A DNA stretch of 64,000 bases from Lachnospiraceae bacterium UBA1818 (GCA_904419285.1 CAJFQZ010000008.1:1-64000), one strand, 5' to 3'. Shown: positions 53,201-63,580, counted from the first letter of the stretch. A program made the numbers and translations. Notes: a model not told the origin generated them from the sequence alone.

Positions 53201-53840
53201 TCAGAAATACCTGATTTTCCGGGTGGTCATTGTCAGTAGAAGAAAATGCATTATCGATCAGATTGCGGTTGGAAAGCATGACTCCCTTTCCCCGCCCGGT
53301 CGTTCCGGATGTAAAGAGGATCATCGCACAGTCGTTTTCCGACACGTTCGGAGTGACGGTGCGTCCGGCGAATTCTTTCAGAATATTGTCAGAGCATGGA
53401 ACATGTTTTCCGTGCTGAAGTGATATAAAAGTCCTGACTCTGGGACAGAGTGCCTTTACTCCCTCTACAAGAGGATGATGCTCCCAGTCATAGAACAGGA
53501 TATCCACGTCGGATCGGTTGAGGCAGTCAGCCAGGCCTTCTACATCCAGCTGGATATCCAGCGGAACGACGGTATTTCCGTTCGCCATGACTCCAAGCAT
53601 GACTGCAAGATAGTGATGGCTGCTGCTTCCCAGGAGTCCCACCTGGGCCCTGTGTCCGATCACAGCATCCTGCTCCTTTGTCCATGCGGAGATGGCGCTG
53701 CACTCTTCAACGAACTGACGGTAAGTAACATCATAGACAACATCATTGTCCTCGTAGCGAAGGAACACTCTCTCCCCGTGCTCTCTTCCGGCATTCTGCA
53801 CCAGATTGCAGATTGTTTTTGTGTTTTCGTAAGTAATCAT
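50238..53840 (-). CDS. Single-module NRPS-like synthetase (A-PCP-C plus A-subdomain remnant)
   Basis: 1200 residues from ATG 53840 (GAGGGAG just upstream). Residues 1-510 are an adenylation domain: MILFTSGTTGRGKGVMLSN, GYGMSECSPVI, WLCTGDIGYVDDENFLYLTG and KIKRSNYF with the A10 lysine. A carrier domain has GMDSMGSVLL with the pantetheine serine near 563. A condensation-type domain follows (about 615-1030) with AHIVGDGMTL near 742, which keeps the second histidine and the D-G of H-H-x-x-x-D-G. The last 170 residues resemble a stunted A-domain C-terminus (LNARILPDGTLDVLERCGRT, EEYLDLGRLEE-like) with no catalytic core. The A domain looks nearer to acyl-CoA/acyl-ACP ligases than to amino-acid A domains. 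It could join an acyl group to an amine. No thioesterase or phosphopantetheinyl transferase is near. Confidence 0.85.
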   Translation of the reverse strand: MITYENTKTICNLVQNAGREHGERVFLRYEDNDVVYDVTYRQFVEECSAISAWTKEQDAVIGHRAQVGLLGSSSHHYLAVMLGVMANGNTVVPLDIQLDVEGLADCLNRSDVDILFYDWEHHPLVEGVKALCPRVRTFISLQHGKHVPCSDNILKEFAGRTVTPNVSENDCAMILFTSGTTGRGKGVMLSNRNLIDNAFSSTDNDHPENQVFLNILPIHHVFCINCDVLVSLRYGNILCLNRDMSRLADHLLLFEPTAFRAVPMVAKALYNRFCLLRKQNPDKSVEEAKAEVFGRRLRRVSCGGGYLTPELAKNYQELGISIGQGYGMSECSPVISTAVWDRPDKIASVGRIVDRCQVRIVDGEIQVKSPSVMMGYYKDPENTAKAITEDGWLCTGDIGYVDDENFLYLTGRKKNLIILSNGENVAPEQIENMFADETIVEDILVFEENDVITAEIYPNFKYAETCGITDIEGAVGESIAKINQKLPSFKRILNFRVRKDPFEKTSSRKIKRSNYFSQKKAEEENRKKLVMPKDDLQQKIYDIVAGILGHQDFGIDTDFYRAGMDSMGSVLLLTELADNMDFSITLDDLMSHATVEKLEAYYKETLKEEKVDYSVRPVYPLTNLQIYFAYVMKGNTTANLPSLIRLDDSIDLERLQKAVEDLFDVHPGLKSIIQLDEGVYKSFRHDDLRVDIPIIRQTDEEFEETRKHLLVPYMYEKDEPLYHAGIYQTDSAKYLFLDIAHIVGDGMTLKILFEDLNDLYAGKPVEKEKYTLFEYVLDEKARDGKGKREQDIAYYRELMKGIRIRKSILTLRDFHDLERGENASLRGRFTISPNQLNAFCRKHRVSENVMFLTAYNYCIGIFSNEKDVVCTSIHSGRTDSRWTRLAGPLFLSYLFRYTNIPHETVPQLLGRSARQIMETMRCHISALHADEMFFQYQGDILNLDEIGGAPAHREPLQLDSLPFHLQVMSNKEGFYYYELRYWKNRFDEQQLKVFMECMDVIMEAMLTEPSVRRLKKHLPEHLFPKHYILKAGAVNDAAGFQLIHDVSKDTLVKAYVFDETCRKQPYGAWGTLYIMDRPTKNWTDKITNPYGAGVLYQTGLNARILPDGTLDVLERCGRTVMTENLTGREYLDLGRLEETIMSYGGIDHAEAYTCWGPEHRLILCADIVGSEEPDLEKLKAYIAEKVEPCLVPKQISFTEK

Positions 53841-53980
53841 AATCTCCCTCATTCAGTAATAATGAATACGGAGACGGGCAAGACCGTTTTCAACCGATAG
53901 TCGAACCCTGTTTTGTCCGAATCCTGACGACATGTTACAAAAACAATATAACAAATCTGCGGGAGAATTTCAATTTTATC

Positions 53981-54010
53981 TTGACACTGTTCCTTTCTGT
54001 ATGATAGAAT
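53981..54010 (+). promoter_or_regulatory. Promoter of the DUF2798 gene
   Basis: TTGACA (53981-53986), 18-base spacer, TAGAAT (54005-54010), about 105 bases before ATG 54117. The divergent NRPS-like gene starts at 53840; no clear promoter for it is visible in the same gap. Confidence 0.65.
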
Positions 54011-54116
54011 CAGCCGGCAAAAGAATATTGGTTTAGTTGGAAACGCACATTCTCCCGAATGATAACGAACAACACGATCTTCTGCTGGTTTATGATTCAT
54101 TGAAGGAGGATTTTTT

Positions 54117-54608
54117 ATGCCAAAAACAAAATTTCAGGAAGTGATCTTCACGATCTTAATGGTCTTTGTGATGGTCTATGCCATGATCTGTTACAACATC
54201 GCGCTGAATATCGGAGGACTTGACGGAAGCGTGTTTCTCTCCGCTTTCCATGAACTGGTCATAATGGCTCCGGCAGCTTTCATCCTTGATTTCTTTTTTG
54301 TCGGAAATATTGCAAAAAAGACAGCTTTCCGGATCGTTGACCCGTCCAGAGAGAACCCGTTCCATCTCGTTCTCGCCATCTCCGCTGTCTCTGTAATGTG
54401 GATGTGCCCGCTTATGAGTTTTATTGCGACGATTCTTTTCAAAGACGCGGGGATCAACTTCATCCCGGTCTGGCTCCAGACTGTGGCTCTGAACTTCCCT
54501 ATGGCATTCTTCTGGCAGATGTGTTATGCCGGTCCATTTGTCCGTTTTATCTTCAAGCTTGTCTTCAGCGGACAGGGACACGTAAGAGAGGCAGAACCGG
54601 AAGCCTAA
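54117..54608 (+). CDS. DUF2798 membrane protein
   Basis: 163 residues with four membrane segments arranged as a tandem repeat: TILMVFVMVYAMICYNIAL, LVIMAPAAFILDFFFVG, LAISAVSVMWMCPLMSFIAT, NFPMAFFWQMCYAGPFVR. This is the DUF2798 pattern. Function unknown. AGGAGG is seven bases before the ATG. It is divergent from the NRPS-like gene and convergent with the P-type ATPase gene, whose stop codon interlocks with its own (54605-54608). Its last residues, REAEPEA, are written by one arm of the shared hairpin. Confidence 0.85.
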   Translation: MPKTKFQEVIFTILMVFVMVYAMICYNIALNIGGLDGSVFLSAFHELVIMAPAAFILDFFFVGNIAKKTAFRIVDPSRENPFHLVLAISAVSVMWMCPLMSFIATILFKDAGINFIPVWLQTVALNFPMAFFWQMCYAGPFVRFIFKLVFSGQGHVREAEPEA

Positions 54609-54628
54609 GCTTCCGGGTTTCTGCCTCT
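54587..54628. terminator. Bidirectional terminator that codes both C-termini
   Basis: agaggcagaaccggaagc (54587-54604) pairs with gcttccgggtttctgcctct (54609-54628) apart from a two-base bulge. The stops of the two convergent genes (TAA 54606-54608; TAG 54607-54605) fall in its loop. Both proteins consequently end in -PEA. T runs are short (tta), so strength is uncertain. Confidence 0.7.
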
Positions 54629-57034
54629 TAGTCTCATATAGTAAAATCTGATCTTTCCCACCAGCAGCGTCAGATACCGCAGCACAGGCTCTGTCGCGAT
54701 AGCAAATACAACAAACAGCATCACGCACTCTGTTGTCATTCCCGTTATGGCAAAGAGATCGTTCAGATAGATGCTGCAGAACAGAAGTCCCAGGATACAG
54801 CCTCCCAAGATACCCGCCCTGATCTTGTTCATCGGGGCGCTTATCTTATACAGGATCATGAATCCGACGATGGCAAGCAGCATGGTCGCCGCGGTGGAGA
54901 TATCCGTGGAATTCACACCGAAAGTCCTTCCGAAGACAACGAGTGCGCCCACGGCCGCCGCATCCGTGATCGCCGCAGGAAGCGCCTTCAGGAATACATT
55001 TGTCAGGAAATGTCCCTTGATGATATTCCTGTTCGGCTCCATCGCCAGGAAAAACGCCGGGATTCCGATCGTAAACATACTGATCAGCGAGATCTGGGAC
55101 GGTTCCAGCGGATAAGAGAACATAAACACGAACGAGAGAAGGCTGAGCAGGAAAGAGAAAATGTTCTTGACGAGGAACAGGCTCGCCGAGCGCTGGATAT
55201 TATTCACTACTCTTCTGCCTTCCAGGACGACCTGCGGCATGCAGGAAAAATCAGACTCCAGCAGCACGAGCTGGGACGCCTGAGCCGCCGCCTCGCTTCC
55301 CGACGCCATGGCAATGCTGCAGTCCGCATCTTTGAGCGCCAGGATATCGTTCACTCCGTCTCCCGTCATCGCCACGGTATGTCCCGCGTCCTTCAGGATC
55401 TGGACAAACTGACGTTTCTGGTTTGGCGTGACACGCCCGAAAACAGTATTGTGGAGCACCGCATCCCGCATCTCCTCCGCCCCTTCCAGTTTCGATGCAT
55501 CTATATATTTTTCCGCATTTGCGATCCCCGCCTGCCCAGCCACTCTCGACACGGTCACCGGGCTGTCTCCGGAGATCACCTTGACCTCCACACCCTGCTC
55601 TGCAAAATACCGGAAGGTCTCCTCGGCAGCTTCCCGGATCGGATTTGCCAGCAGGATATAGCCGAGGGGAGTCACCGGCTTTGGCAGCGGCTTTCCGTCC
55701 GGCTGCCCGTCATAGGTACCGAACACAAGGACTCTCGCCCCCGTGGAAGCCAGCTCTGTGATCTCCCCCGCCCGGTCCGCGTAATCTTCCTTCAGTACGA
55801 ACTCCGGCGCTCCGAGCACATAGGCGCCATCCGGGAAAGTAACGCTGCTGTATTTTGAAGCAGAAGAAAAACCGGTCTTCGCCACTGGCTGCTTTCCTGT
55901 TCCCTTCGTAAAATATTCCTTGACCGCCGCCATGGTAATATTGTCCTGTGTCATGGCAGCCGCAAAATCCCCGATCAGCAGATTCAGCGGATCCATCGCG
56001 CCGCCGTCATAGGCATCCGTCTCCAGTACGTCCTGTACCTTCATTGTATTTTCCGTGATCGTACCCGTCTTGTCCACGCAGAGCACATCCACCCGCGCAA
56101 GAGTCTCAATACACTTCATATCATGAAGCAGGACCTTCTTTCTCGCGAGACGCACTGCGCTGACTGCCAGAGCAACGCTTGCCAGGAGATAAAGTCCCTC
56201 GGGGATCATCCCGATCACGGCGGCGACCATGGCGGTCACACTGGAGCGGAACCCGTCATGCTGGAAGAAGAAGGACTGGCAGAACAGGATGAGCCCGATC
56301 GGGATGATCGCCACCCCGACCCACTTGACCAGCTTATCCAGCGAGCGGATCATCTCCGACTGTTCTCCTTCCTGCATCTCCTTTGCCTGAAGCGTAAGCT
56401 TGGAAATATAAGAATCCTCGCCTACCTTGTCCAGCCTTGCATGGCACTGTCCGGACACGATAAAGCTTCCGGACATCAGCCGGTCTCCCCTTCGCTTCGT
56501 GATCTCATCCGACTCCCCGGTCAGCAGGGATTCATTAACCTGCACTTCCCCGGCGCATACTTCCGCGTCCGCGCAGACCTGGCTTCCCGCCTTGAAGATC
56601 ACAATGTCGTCAATTACCAGATCCTCTGAGTCCACAACAGACCGCTTCCCTTCGCGCACCACGGTCACACGGGGCGCGTTGAGCATCATGAGGTTATCGA
56701 GCACCTGCTTTGCACGGACCTCCTGTATGATCCCGATCAGTGTGTTCGCGATGATGACCGGAAGAAACGTAAGATCCCGGAAAGATCCCACGATGCAGAG
56801 CAGCACTGCGAGCACGGCAAAGATGAGGTTGAAGTACGTAAAAATATTCTCCTGCACGATCTCTTTCGTCGTCTTTGACGAAGAGTCCACAGTTTTGTTC
56901 GTCCATCCGTGAAGCCTGTGCTCCTGTACCTGTTGTCTGGTAAGCCCCTGCCTGTAGTCCGGCCGGTATCTCGTCGTCGGTATCTTTCTTTCTCTCTCTT
57001 CCTCCGGTTCCTGGTAAAACTTTCTCTTTGGCAT
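54605..57034 (-). CDS. P-type cation ATPase, CtpE-like
   Basis: 809 residues from ATG 57034 (GGAAAG upstream; the frame is open 28 codons further but those codons look unconserved). QGLTRQQVQEHRLHGWTNKT precedes two membrane helices; VNESLLTGESDEI is the actuator loop, VLCVDKTGTITENT the phosphorylation site, VAMTGDGVNDILALKDADCS the hinge, and membrane helix 4 reads GMIPEGLYLL. The absence of metal-binding N-terminal domains and the form of the motifs resemble bacterial CtpE-type calcium ATPases. Its likely ion is Ca2+ or another divalent cation. It follows ftsH on the strand but is separated from it by a terminator. Confidence 0.87.
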   Translation of the reverse strand: MPKRKFYQEPEEERERKIPTTRYRPDYRQGLTRQQVQEHRLHGWTNKTVDSSSKTTKEIVQENIFTYFNLIFAVLAVLLCIVGSFRDLTFLPVIIANTLIGIIQEVRAKQVLDNLMMLNAPRVTVVREGKRSVVDSEDLVIDDIVIFKAGSQVCADAEVCAGEVQVNESLLTGESDEITKRRGDRLMSGSFIVSGQCHARLDKVGEDSYISKLTLQAKEMQEGEQSEMIRSLDKLVKWVGVAIIPIGLILFCQSFFFQHDGFRSSVTAMVAAVIGMIPEGLYLLASVALAVSAVRLARKKVLLHDMKCIETLARVDVLCVDKTGTITENTMKVQDVLETDAYDGGAMDPLNLLIGDFAAAMTQDNITMAAVKEYFTKGTGKQPVAKTGFSSASKYSSVTFPDGAYVLGAPEFVLKEDYADRAGEITELASTGARVLVFGTYDGQPDGKPLPKPVTPLGYILLANPIREAAEETFRYFAEQGVEVKVISGDSPVTVSRVAGQAGIANAEKYIDASKLEGAEEMRDAVLHNTVFGRVTPNQKRQFVQILKDAGHTVAMTGDGVNDILALKDADCSIAMASGSEAAAQASQLVLLESDFSCMPQVVLEGRRVVNNIQRSASLFLVKNIFSFLLSLLSFVFMFSYPLEPSQISLISMFTIGIPAFFLAMEPNRNIIKGHFLTNVFLKALPAAITDAAAVGALVVFGRTFGVNSTDISTAATMLLAIVGFMILYKISAPMNKIRAGILGGCILGLLFCSIYLNDLFAITGMTTECVMLFVVFAIATEPVLRYLTLLVGKIRFYYMRLRGRNPEA

Positions 57035-57151
57035 AAATGCAGCTCTTTCCTTTCCGACTTCAGTGTCTGCTCTGTCGAAGGACTTCTTCACAGGGCACTG
57101 CGCCTTGAATTCTGTCACCGTTTGCTTTCCCCGGCTCTCATTCCCATAAAA

Positions 57152-57182
57152 GACAGCGCCCCGTGAAATTCACGGGGCTGTC
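57152..57182 (-). terminator. Terminator after ftsH
   Basis: gacagcgccccgtga (57152-57166) with tcacggggctgtc (57170-57182) form a GC-rich stem with a two-base bulge; on the minus strand CTTTTATG follows. It lies 60 bases after the ftsH stop and 120 before the next start. Confidence 0.75.
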
Positions 57183-57241
57183 GTTCTTTCAGCTTCATTC
57201 TAACACAATGAATCTGTTTTTCCAGTATATTAATGAAATCT

Positions 57242-59086
57242 TTAGTTTTTCATCTCGATTTCTTCTTTTTTATTGAGGATCTGCATGAACTCCTCTCCGG
57301 TGATCGTCTCTTTCTCATACAGATACTTGGCAAGCTCGTGAAGCTTTCCCTTATTCTCTCTGAGGAGATTCATCGCCTTGTCGTACGCCTGCTTCACAGT
57401 ATCCACAACCATGTCGTCGATCGTCGCGGCTGTCTCAGGCGAACAGCTCAGACTGCTGTCCCCGCCGAGATACGGGTTCACCTGCGTCTCCAGGGCTACC
57501 ATGCCGAACTTCCCGCTCATGCCGAACCGGGTGATCATGGCACGGGCAAGCTTCGTCGCCTGCTCGATATCGTTGGACGCGCCTGTCGTGATCGAGTTGA
57601 ACACCAGCTCCTCAGCACATCTTCCGCCGGTCAGCGTTGCGATCTTATTCTCGATCTCCTCTTTTGACATCAGGTTTCTCTCTTCCTCATCCACCTGCAT
57701 CGTATATCCCAGCGCGCCTGAAGTCCTCGGTATGATCGTGATCTTTGTGACAGGCGCCGAATTGGTCTGAAGCGCCGCCACCAGAGCATGCCCGATCTCA
57801 TGGTATGCCACGATCAGCCGCTCCTTTGTGGAGAGCACTTTATTTTTCTTCTGATATCCTGCGATCACGACCTCGATACTCTCTTCCAGATCAGACTGAG
57901 TGACGAACTTTCTGTTCTCCCGGACCGCACGCAGCGCCGCCTCATTTACCATGTTGGCGAGTTCTGCGCCGGATGCTCCGGACGCTGCTCTTGCGATCGC
58001 GTTAAAGTCCACGTCGTCCCCGATCTTGATCTTTCGTGCATGTACTTTCAGGATCTCTTCTCTTCCCTTCAGATCGGGAAGTTCCACAGGGATCCTCCGG
58101 TCAAATCTTCCCGGACGCAGGAGCGCCGGATCCAGAGTGTCCGGACGGTTCGTCGCTCCCAGGATCACAACGCCCTTCGAGGCATCGAATCCATCCATCT
58201 CCGTGAGGAGCTGGTTCAATGTCTGCTCACGCTCGTCATTGCCGCTGAATCCCTGACTGTCCCTCTTCTTTCCGATCGTATCGATCTCGTCGATGAACAC
58301 GATGCATGGAGCTTTCTCATTCGCCTGCTTGAAGAGGTCGCGGACTTTTGATGCTCCCATTCCAACGAACATTTCTACGAATTCAGAACCTGAGATGGAG
58401 AAGAAGGGAACCCCCGCTTCTCCCGCTACCGCCTTGGCGAGCAGCGTCTTTCCGGTTCCAGGAGGTCCCACGAGCAGAGCGCCCTTGGGACATACTGCTC
58501 CGATCTCCTGATATTTCCCCGGATTGTGAAGGAAGTCCACGATCTCTGTAAGAAGCTCCTTCGCCTCATCCTCTCCGGCAACATCGTTAAATGTAATTCC
58601 TGTAGTCGATTCAACATAGACCTTTGCATTGCTCTTTCCGAACTGCATGAACGGGTTTCCGCCCGCTCCTCCGCCCATCTTCTTCATCAGCTGACGAGAC
58701 AGAAGCTGCCCGAGGGCGACGAAGATCACGATCGGCAGTACCAGCGAGACGATAAAGTTCAGGATCGGGTGCGTCTCCTGCGCCACCCTTCCAAACTCAC
58801 AGCCTGACTCTTCCAGACGGTTCACCAGTTCCGGGTCGTCGAAGGTCGTCGTCTCATACTGCTGAGGTTCTTCGCTCTTATCAATGAAATAGATTGTATC
58901 TCCTTCCAGCTGAACACGGGACACCTCCTTGTTTTCCACCATTGTAAGGAAGGTTCCGTAATCCACTTCTTTTACACTCGTACCCATGAACACAGGGAAC
59001 ACAAATGCATTGAGCAGAATAATAACCAGCAGCGCGATCAGGTAGTAAATGATCAGAGGTTTCTTCGGCTTTTGTACTTGTTTCAT
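57242..59086 (-). CDS. ftsH: ATP-dependent zinc metalloprotease FtsH
   Basis: 614 residues. Two membrane helices (about 10-28 and 113-133) bracket a small extracytoplasmic domain. The AAA core has [20 protein letters not shown] (Walker A), [13 protein letters not shown] (Walker B) and the second region of homology [20 protein letters not shown] with arginine fingers. The protease has [13 protein letters not shown], the zinc H-E-x-x-H, and an aspartate-bearing stretch further on ([18 protein letters not shown] follows). It degrades membrane and misfolded proteins at the inner face of the membrane. It starts 51 bases after the riboswitch-controlled ATPase gene with no terminator between, so part of its expression may come from that transcript. 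AAGGAGG precedes the ATG. Confidence 0.95.
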   Translation of the reverse strand: MKQVQKPKKPLIIYYLIALLVIILLNAFVFPVFMGTSVKEVDYGTFLTMVENKEVSRVQLEGDTIYFIDKSEEPQQYETTTFDDPELVNRLEESGCEFGRVAQETHPILNFIVSLVLPIVIFVALGQLLSRQLMKKMGGGAGGNPFMQFGKSNAKVYVESTTGITFNDVAGEDEAKELLTEIVDFLHNPGKYQEIGAVCPKGALLVGPPGTGKTLLAKAVAGEAGVPFFSISGSEFVEMFVGMGASKVRDLFKQANEKAPCIVFIDEIDTIGKKRDSQGFSGNDEREQTLNQLLTEMDGFDASKGVVILGATNRPDTLDPALLRPGRFDRRIPVELPDLKGREEILKVHARKIKIGDDVDFNAIARAASGASGAELANMVNEAALRAVRENRKFVTQSDLEESIEVVIAGYQKKNKVLSTKERLIVAYHEIGHALVAALQTNSAPVTKITIIPRTSGALGYTMQVDEEERNLMSKEEIENKIATLTGGRCAEELVFNSITTGASNDIEQATKLARAMITRFGMSGKFGMVALETQVNPYLGGDSSLSCSPETAATIDDMVVDTVKQAYDKAMNLLRENKGKLHELAKYLYEKETITGEEFMQILNKKEEIEMKN

Positions 59087-59137
59087 TTCAATTCCTCCTT
59101 TGCTGTTATCTGCTCCCCTTCTATTCTCTCATTCTTC

Positions 59138-61753
59138 TTATCTCTTTTTCAGGGCCATCCGGATTGCTTTCAGGATCTGGATGATCGGGATGTTCACTGC
59201 CGCAAGACCGTATACCGTAAGCAGCTGCGTAATTGTAAGCGTCTGCACCTGGAAAATATTGTGCAGGCCCGGGATCATGACAACAGCCGTAATCAGCACT
59301 AAACCGAGGAGGAACGCACCGATCAGCCACTTATTGTCGATCACTCTCTTCGAGAATACGACAGGCCTGTCAGACTTACAGTTAAATCCGTGGAACAGCC
59401 TTGCAGAACAAAGCGTTGCGAACGCCATCGTACTTCCCAAAAGCGCGTTCTCCCCGTGATATCCGATCAAGAACGCAATCATTGTAGTCACTCCGATCGA
59501 AAGTCCTTCCGTTCCGATCTTGAGCAGGAAGTCCTTTGTCAGGATAGATTCGTTCATCGGCCTCGGCTTCTCATCCATGACTTCCTGCGAGTGCGGCTCT
59601 AATCCCAGGGCAATCGCCGGCAGACTGTCTGTCAGAAGGTTGATGAACAGCAGGTGCACCGGCGCGAACGGTACCGGCAGCGCCGTGATAGACGCGTAGA
59701 GCACTGCCAGGATCGCTCCGAAGTTTCCTGAAAGCAGGAACTGGATCGCACTCTTGATGTTTCTGTAAAGATTCCTTCCGTTCTCGACAGCTTTGACGAT
59801 CGTCGCAAAGTTGTCATCCGTGAGCACCATGGCCGCGGCGTCCTTGGACACTTCGCTTCCCGTGATACCCATTGCCACTCCGATGTCGGCCTGTTTCAGG
59901 GCCGGAGCATCGTTTACACCGTCTCCTGTCATTGCCACGATATTTCCTCTATCCTGCCACGCGCGCACGATACGGATCTTGTGCTCCGGTGAGACACGCG
60001 CATATACGGAGATACCTTCTACAAAATCCTTCAGTTCCTCATCGGACATATTCTCGATCACGGCACCTTCGCATGCCTCGGATTCATCCTTCAGGATACC
60101 GATCCTTTTTGCGATCGCCGCGGCTGTCACCTTGTGGTCTCCCGTGATCATGATCGGGCGGATTCCCGCGCGCTTACATTCAGCGACCGCCGCCTGGGAT
60201 TCAACCCTCGGCGGATCCATCATTGCGACAAGTCCCAGGAAGGTCAGGTCATACTCGTCATCCAGCGTCAGTTCAAGCTCGTCAGATACCACCTTATATG
60301 CAAATGCCAGCACACGCAGGCCGGATCTTGAGAATTCCTGGTTCTGATCCTCGATCTTGCGCCTGTCTTCCGCAGTGATCGGACGGACTTCATTTCCGAT
60401 CTGGATACTCGTCATCCTGTCAAGGAGCACATCCACCGCGCCTTTTACAAGCATGGTCGGAATGCCTTCCATGGTATGTTTTGTGGACATCAGTTTCCTG
60501 TCGCTGTCGAACGGATTCTCGCTCTCTCTCGGATATTTTGCCTTAACGTCATCCGGGTTCAGCCCCAGCTTTGTTCCCAGATTCAGGAGGGCTGTCTCCG
60601 TCGGGTCGCCGATCTCAACACCATCCGTGTTGGATGAATCATTACAGAGGATACTGCTGATGAGCAGTCTGCTCTGGGACGGATCATTCAGATCGATATC
60701 CCCCGCCTTGATACAGAGATCATCCACATAGTAATCTTCCACTGTCATCTTGTTCTGAGTCAGTGTACCTGTCTTATCAGAACAGATAATGGACACGCTT
60801 CCGAGTCCCTCTACTGCCTGGAGCTTTCTCATGATCGCATGCTCTCTCGCCATCTTCTGCGTACCGAAGGAGAGCACGATCGTAACGATGGAGCTCAAAG
60901 CCTCCGGGATTGCCGCAACTGCAAGCGCAACGGCGAAGAGGAATGCGTCCGCGATATTGTCCCCGCGGAAAATGCTGATGCCGAAGAGAATACCGCAGAA
61001 TATAAGGATCAGGATGGACAGCTTCTGTCCGAACTGATCCAGGTTGACCTGGAGCGGAGTCTTCTTCTCCGACGTCGTCTTGAGCAGGCTTGCGATCTTT
61101 CCCACTTCCGTCTCCATTCCGATTCCCGTCACCACGAAGGAACCGCGTCCGTATGTGACAAAGCTTCCGGAATAGACCATGTTCACGCGGTCTCCCAGCG
61201 GCACTTCATCCTGGTCGATGACGTCTGGCATCTTATCTACACCAAGACTTTCTCCTGTCAGCGCACTCTCATCCACTTTCAGGCTGGTACATTCAATAAT
61301 ACGGCCGTCGGCTGGTATATAATCACCTGCGTCGAGCATGACGATATCTCCGACTGTAACCTCAGCTGATGGAATCTGTACAACATTTCCGCCTCTCAGC
61401 ACCTTTGCCTCCGGACCGGAAAGCTTCTTCAGGCTTGCCAGCGACTGCTCCGCCTTCACCGTCTGTACCGTACCCAGGATCGCATTCATTGTAATTACGA
61501 TCAGGATGACAGCCGCGCTCTCAGGTTCTCCAATAAAGCCGGACACGATCGCCGCGATGATAAGGATGATAACAAGAAAATCCTTGTACTGTTCCAGGAA
61601 AATCTGAAGGACTGTCTTCTTCTTTCCCTCCACCAGCTCATTCGGTCCGTACTTCTCCTTGTGTTCCCTTACCTGTTCATCGGTAAGAGGTTCTGTGGAG
61701 CCGTTGAGCTCTTTCATTGTCTCTTCTGCAGACAATTGATAGTAGTTTTTCAT
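59138..61753 (-). CDS. P2A-type cation ATPase (Ca2+/Mn2+) behind a yybP-ykoY riboswitch
   Basis: 871 residues from ATG 61753 (GGAGG ten bases upstream). Ten membrane segments. VDESALTGESLGVDK is the actuator, IICSDKTGTLTQNKM the phosphorylated aspartate, VAMTGDGVNDAPALKQADIG the hinge. Helix 4 reads VAAIPEALSSIVTIV where SERCA has P-E-G-L-P-A; helix 6 reads INLLTDSLPAIALG (SERCA N-L-x-T-D-G-L-P-A), so the ion sites are close to those of P2A calcium pumps. Such pumps also export Mn2+, and the manganese-sensing leader argues for that here. It probably forms a transcript with ftsH. Confidence 0.92.
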   Translation of the reverse strand: MKNYYQLSAEETMKELNGSTEPLTDEQVREHKEKYGPNELVEGKKKTVLQIFLEQYKDFLVIILIIAAIVSGFIGEPESAAVILIVITMNAILGTVQTVKAEQSLASLKKLSGPEAKVLRGGNVVQIPSAEVTVGDIVMLDAGDYIPADGRIIECTSLKVDESALTGESLGVDKMPDVIDQDEVPLGDRVNMVYSGSFVTYGRGSFVVTGIGMETEVGKIASLLKTTSEKKTPLQVNLDQFGQKLSILILIFCGILFGISIFRGDNIADAFLFAVALAVAAIPEALSSIVTIVLSFGTQKMAREHAIMRKLQAVEGLGSVSIICSDKTGTLTQNKMTVEDYYVDDLCIKAGDIDLNDPSQSRLLISSILCNDSSNTDGVEIGDPTETALLNLGTKLGLNPDDVKAKYPRESENPFDSDRKLMSTKHTMEGIPTMLVKGAVDVLLDRMTSIQIGNEVRPITAEDRRKIEDQNQEFSRSGLRVLAFAYKVVSDELELTLDDEYDLTFLGLVAMMDPPRVESQAAVAECKRAGIRPIMITGDHKVTAAAIAKRIGILKDESEACEGAVIENMSDEELKDFVEGISVYARVSPEHKIRIVRAWQDRGNIVAMTGDGVNDAPALKQADIGVAMGITGSEVSKDAAAMVLTDDNFATIVKAVENGRNLYRNIKSAIQFLLSGNFGAILAVLYASITALPVPFAPVHLLFINLLTDSLPAIALGLEPHSQEVMDEKPRPMNESILTKDFLLKIGTEGLSIGVTTMIAFLIGYHGENALLGSTMAFATLCSARLFHGFNCKSDRPVVFSKRVIDNKWLIGAFLLGLVLITAVVMIPGLHNIFQVQTLTITQLLTVYGLAAVNIPIIQILKAIRMALKKR

Positions 61754-61785
61754 TTCACTCTGACCTCCGTTTTTTTCCGTGCAAT

Positions 61786-61826
61786 AAAAAAGAGACAATT
61801 ATTGCACTTTTCTTTTTATGCAATAA
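61786..61826 (-). terminator. Expression-platform terminator of the riboswitch
   Basis: TTATTGCA (61826-61819) pairs with TGCAATAA (61806-61799), followed by TTGTCTCTTTTTT. Its first arm shares bases with the 3' strand of the aptamer's closing stem, so aptamer folding should prevent the terminator and allow read-through when Mn2+ is high. Confidence 0.6.
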
Positions 61827-61920
61827 AAGTCTCACCATTTAATCGCGATACGGATGGATAAACCATCGTACTGACGCTATCGCAAACACCCTGGATTGGG
61901 CGCCAGTTACTCCCTTTTAC
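61815..61920 (-). ncRNA. yybP-ykoY (manganese) riboswitch
   Basis: The minus strand carries the hallmarks in order: AAAAGGGAGTAAC at the 5' end, the long P2/P3 arms, GCGTCAGTACG in the internal loop, TCCATCCGTATCGCGA, and GGTGAGACTTTTATTGCA closing P1. This matches the yybP-ykoY consensus (GGGGAGUA, CGUCAGUACG, GGCGAGACUUU). The family senses Mn2+ and precedes exporters including P-type ATPases; the gene 62 bases downstream is one. Confidence 0.9.
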
Positions 61921-61928
61921 CAAAATTT

Positions 61929-61957
61929 AATATAAACGAATCTCCCCGATATGTCAA
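61929..61957 (-). promoter_or_regulatory. Promoter of the riboswitch transcript
   Basis: TTGACA (61957-61952), 17-base spacer, TATATT (61934-61929). The predicted start is near 61922, so the RNA begins with the aptamer. The remaining gap to 62182 shows no gene. Confidence 0.85.
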
Positions 61958-62182
61958 CGCTTTTCACATTTTTTTTACTTTTGCCAGAAAATTTTAAACT
62001 GCCCGGTGCCCTTCATTGCCAGTTCGTCAGTATACATTATATCCCGGAATCCTGCGCTTTATCCTTCCAGATCCCCGCCGGGCGGCTTTTTTCAGAGAAT
62101 TCTGTTCTCATGTTCTTAAAAATCCCGTTTCCGGAATGGTCTCTGTAAAAGATCCTGCCGGACTTTATCAGAGAAAGCAGAA

Positions 62183-62208
62183 AGGCTGCCGCTTTGACAC
62201 GGCAGCCT
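62183..62208 (-). terminator. Terminator after gdhA
   Basis: aggctgccg (62183-62191) with cggcagcct (62200-62208), 8-base loop, about 20 bases after the gdhA stop; the following minus-strand sequence TTCTGCTTTCTC is only moderately T-rich. Confidence 0.65.
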
Positions 62209-62226
62209 GATCTTTTAGGATCTTGT

Positions 62227-63567
<1,341 letters not shown>

Positions 63568-63580
63568 CTACCTCCTAAGT

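Noticed and set aside
62081..62098. Short GC stem with TTTTTT on the plus strand after the riboswitch promoter
   Set aside because: ccgccgggcggctttttt looks terminator-like, but no plus-strand gene precedes it and the stem is only four to five pairs.
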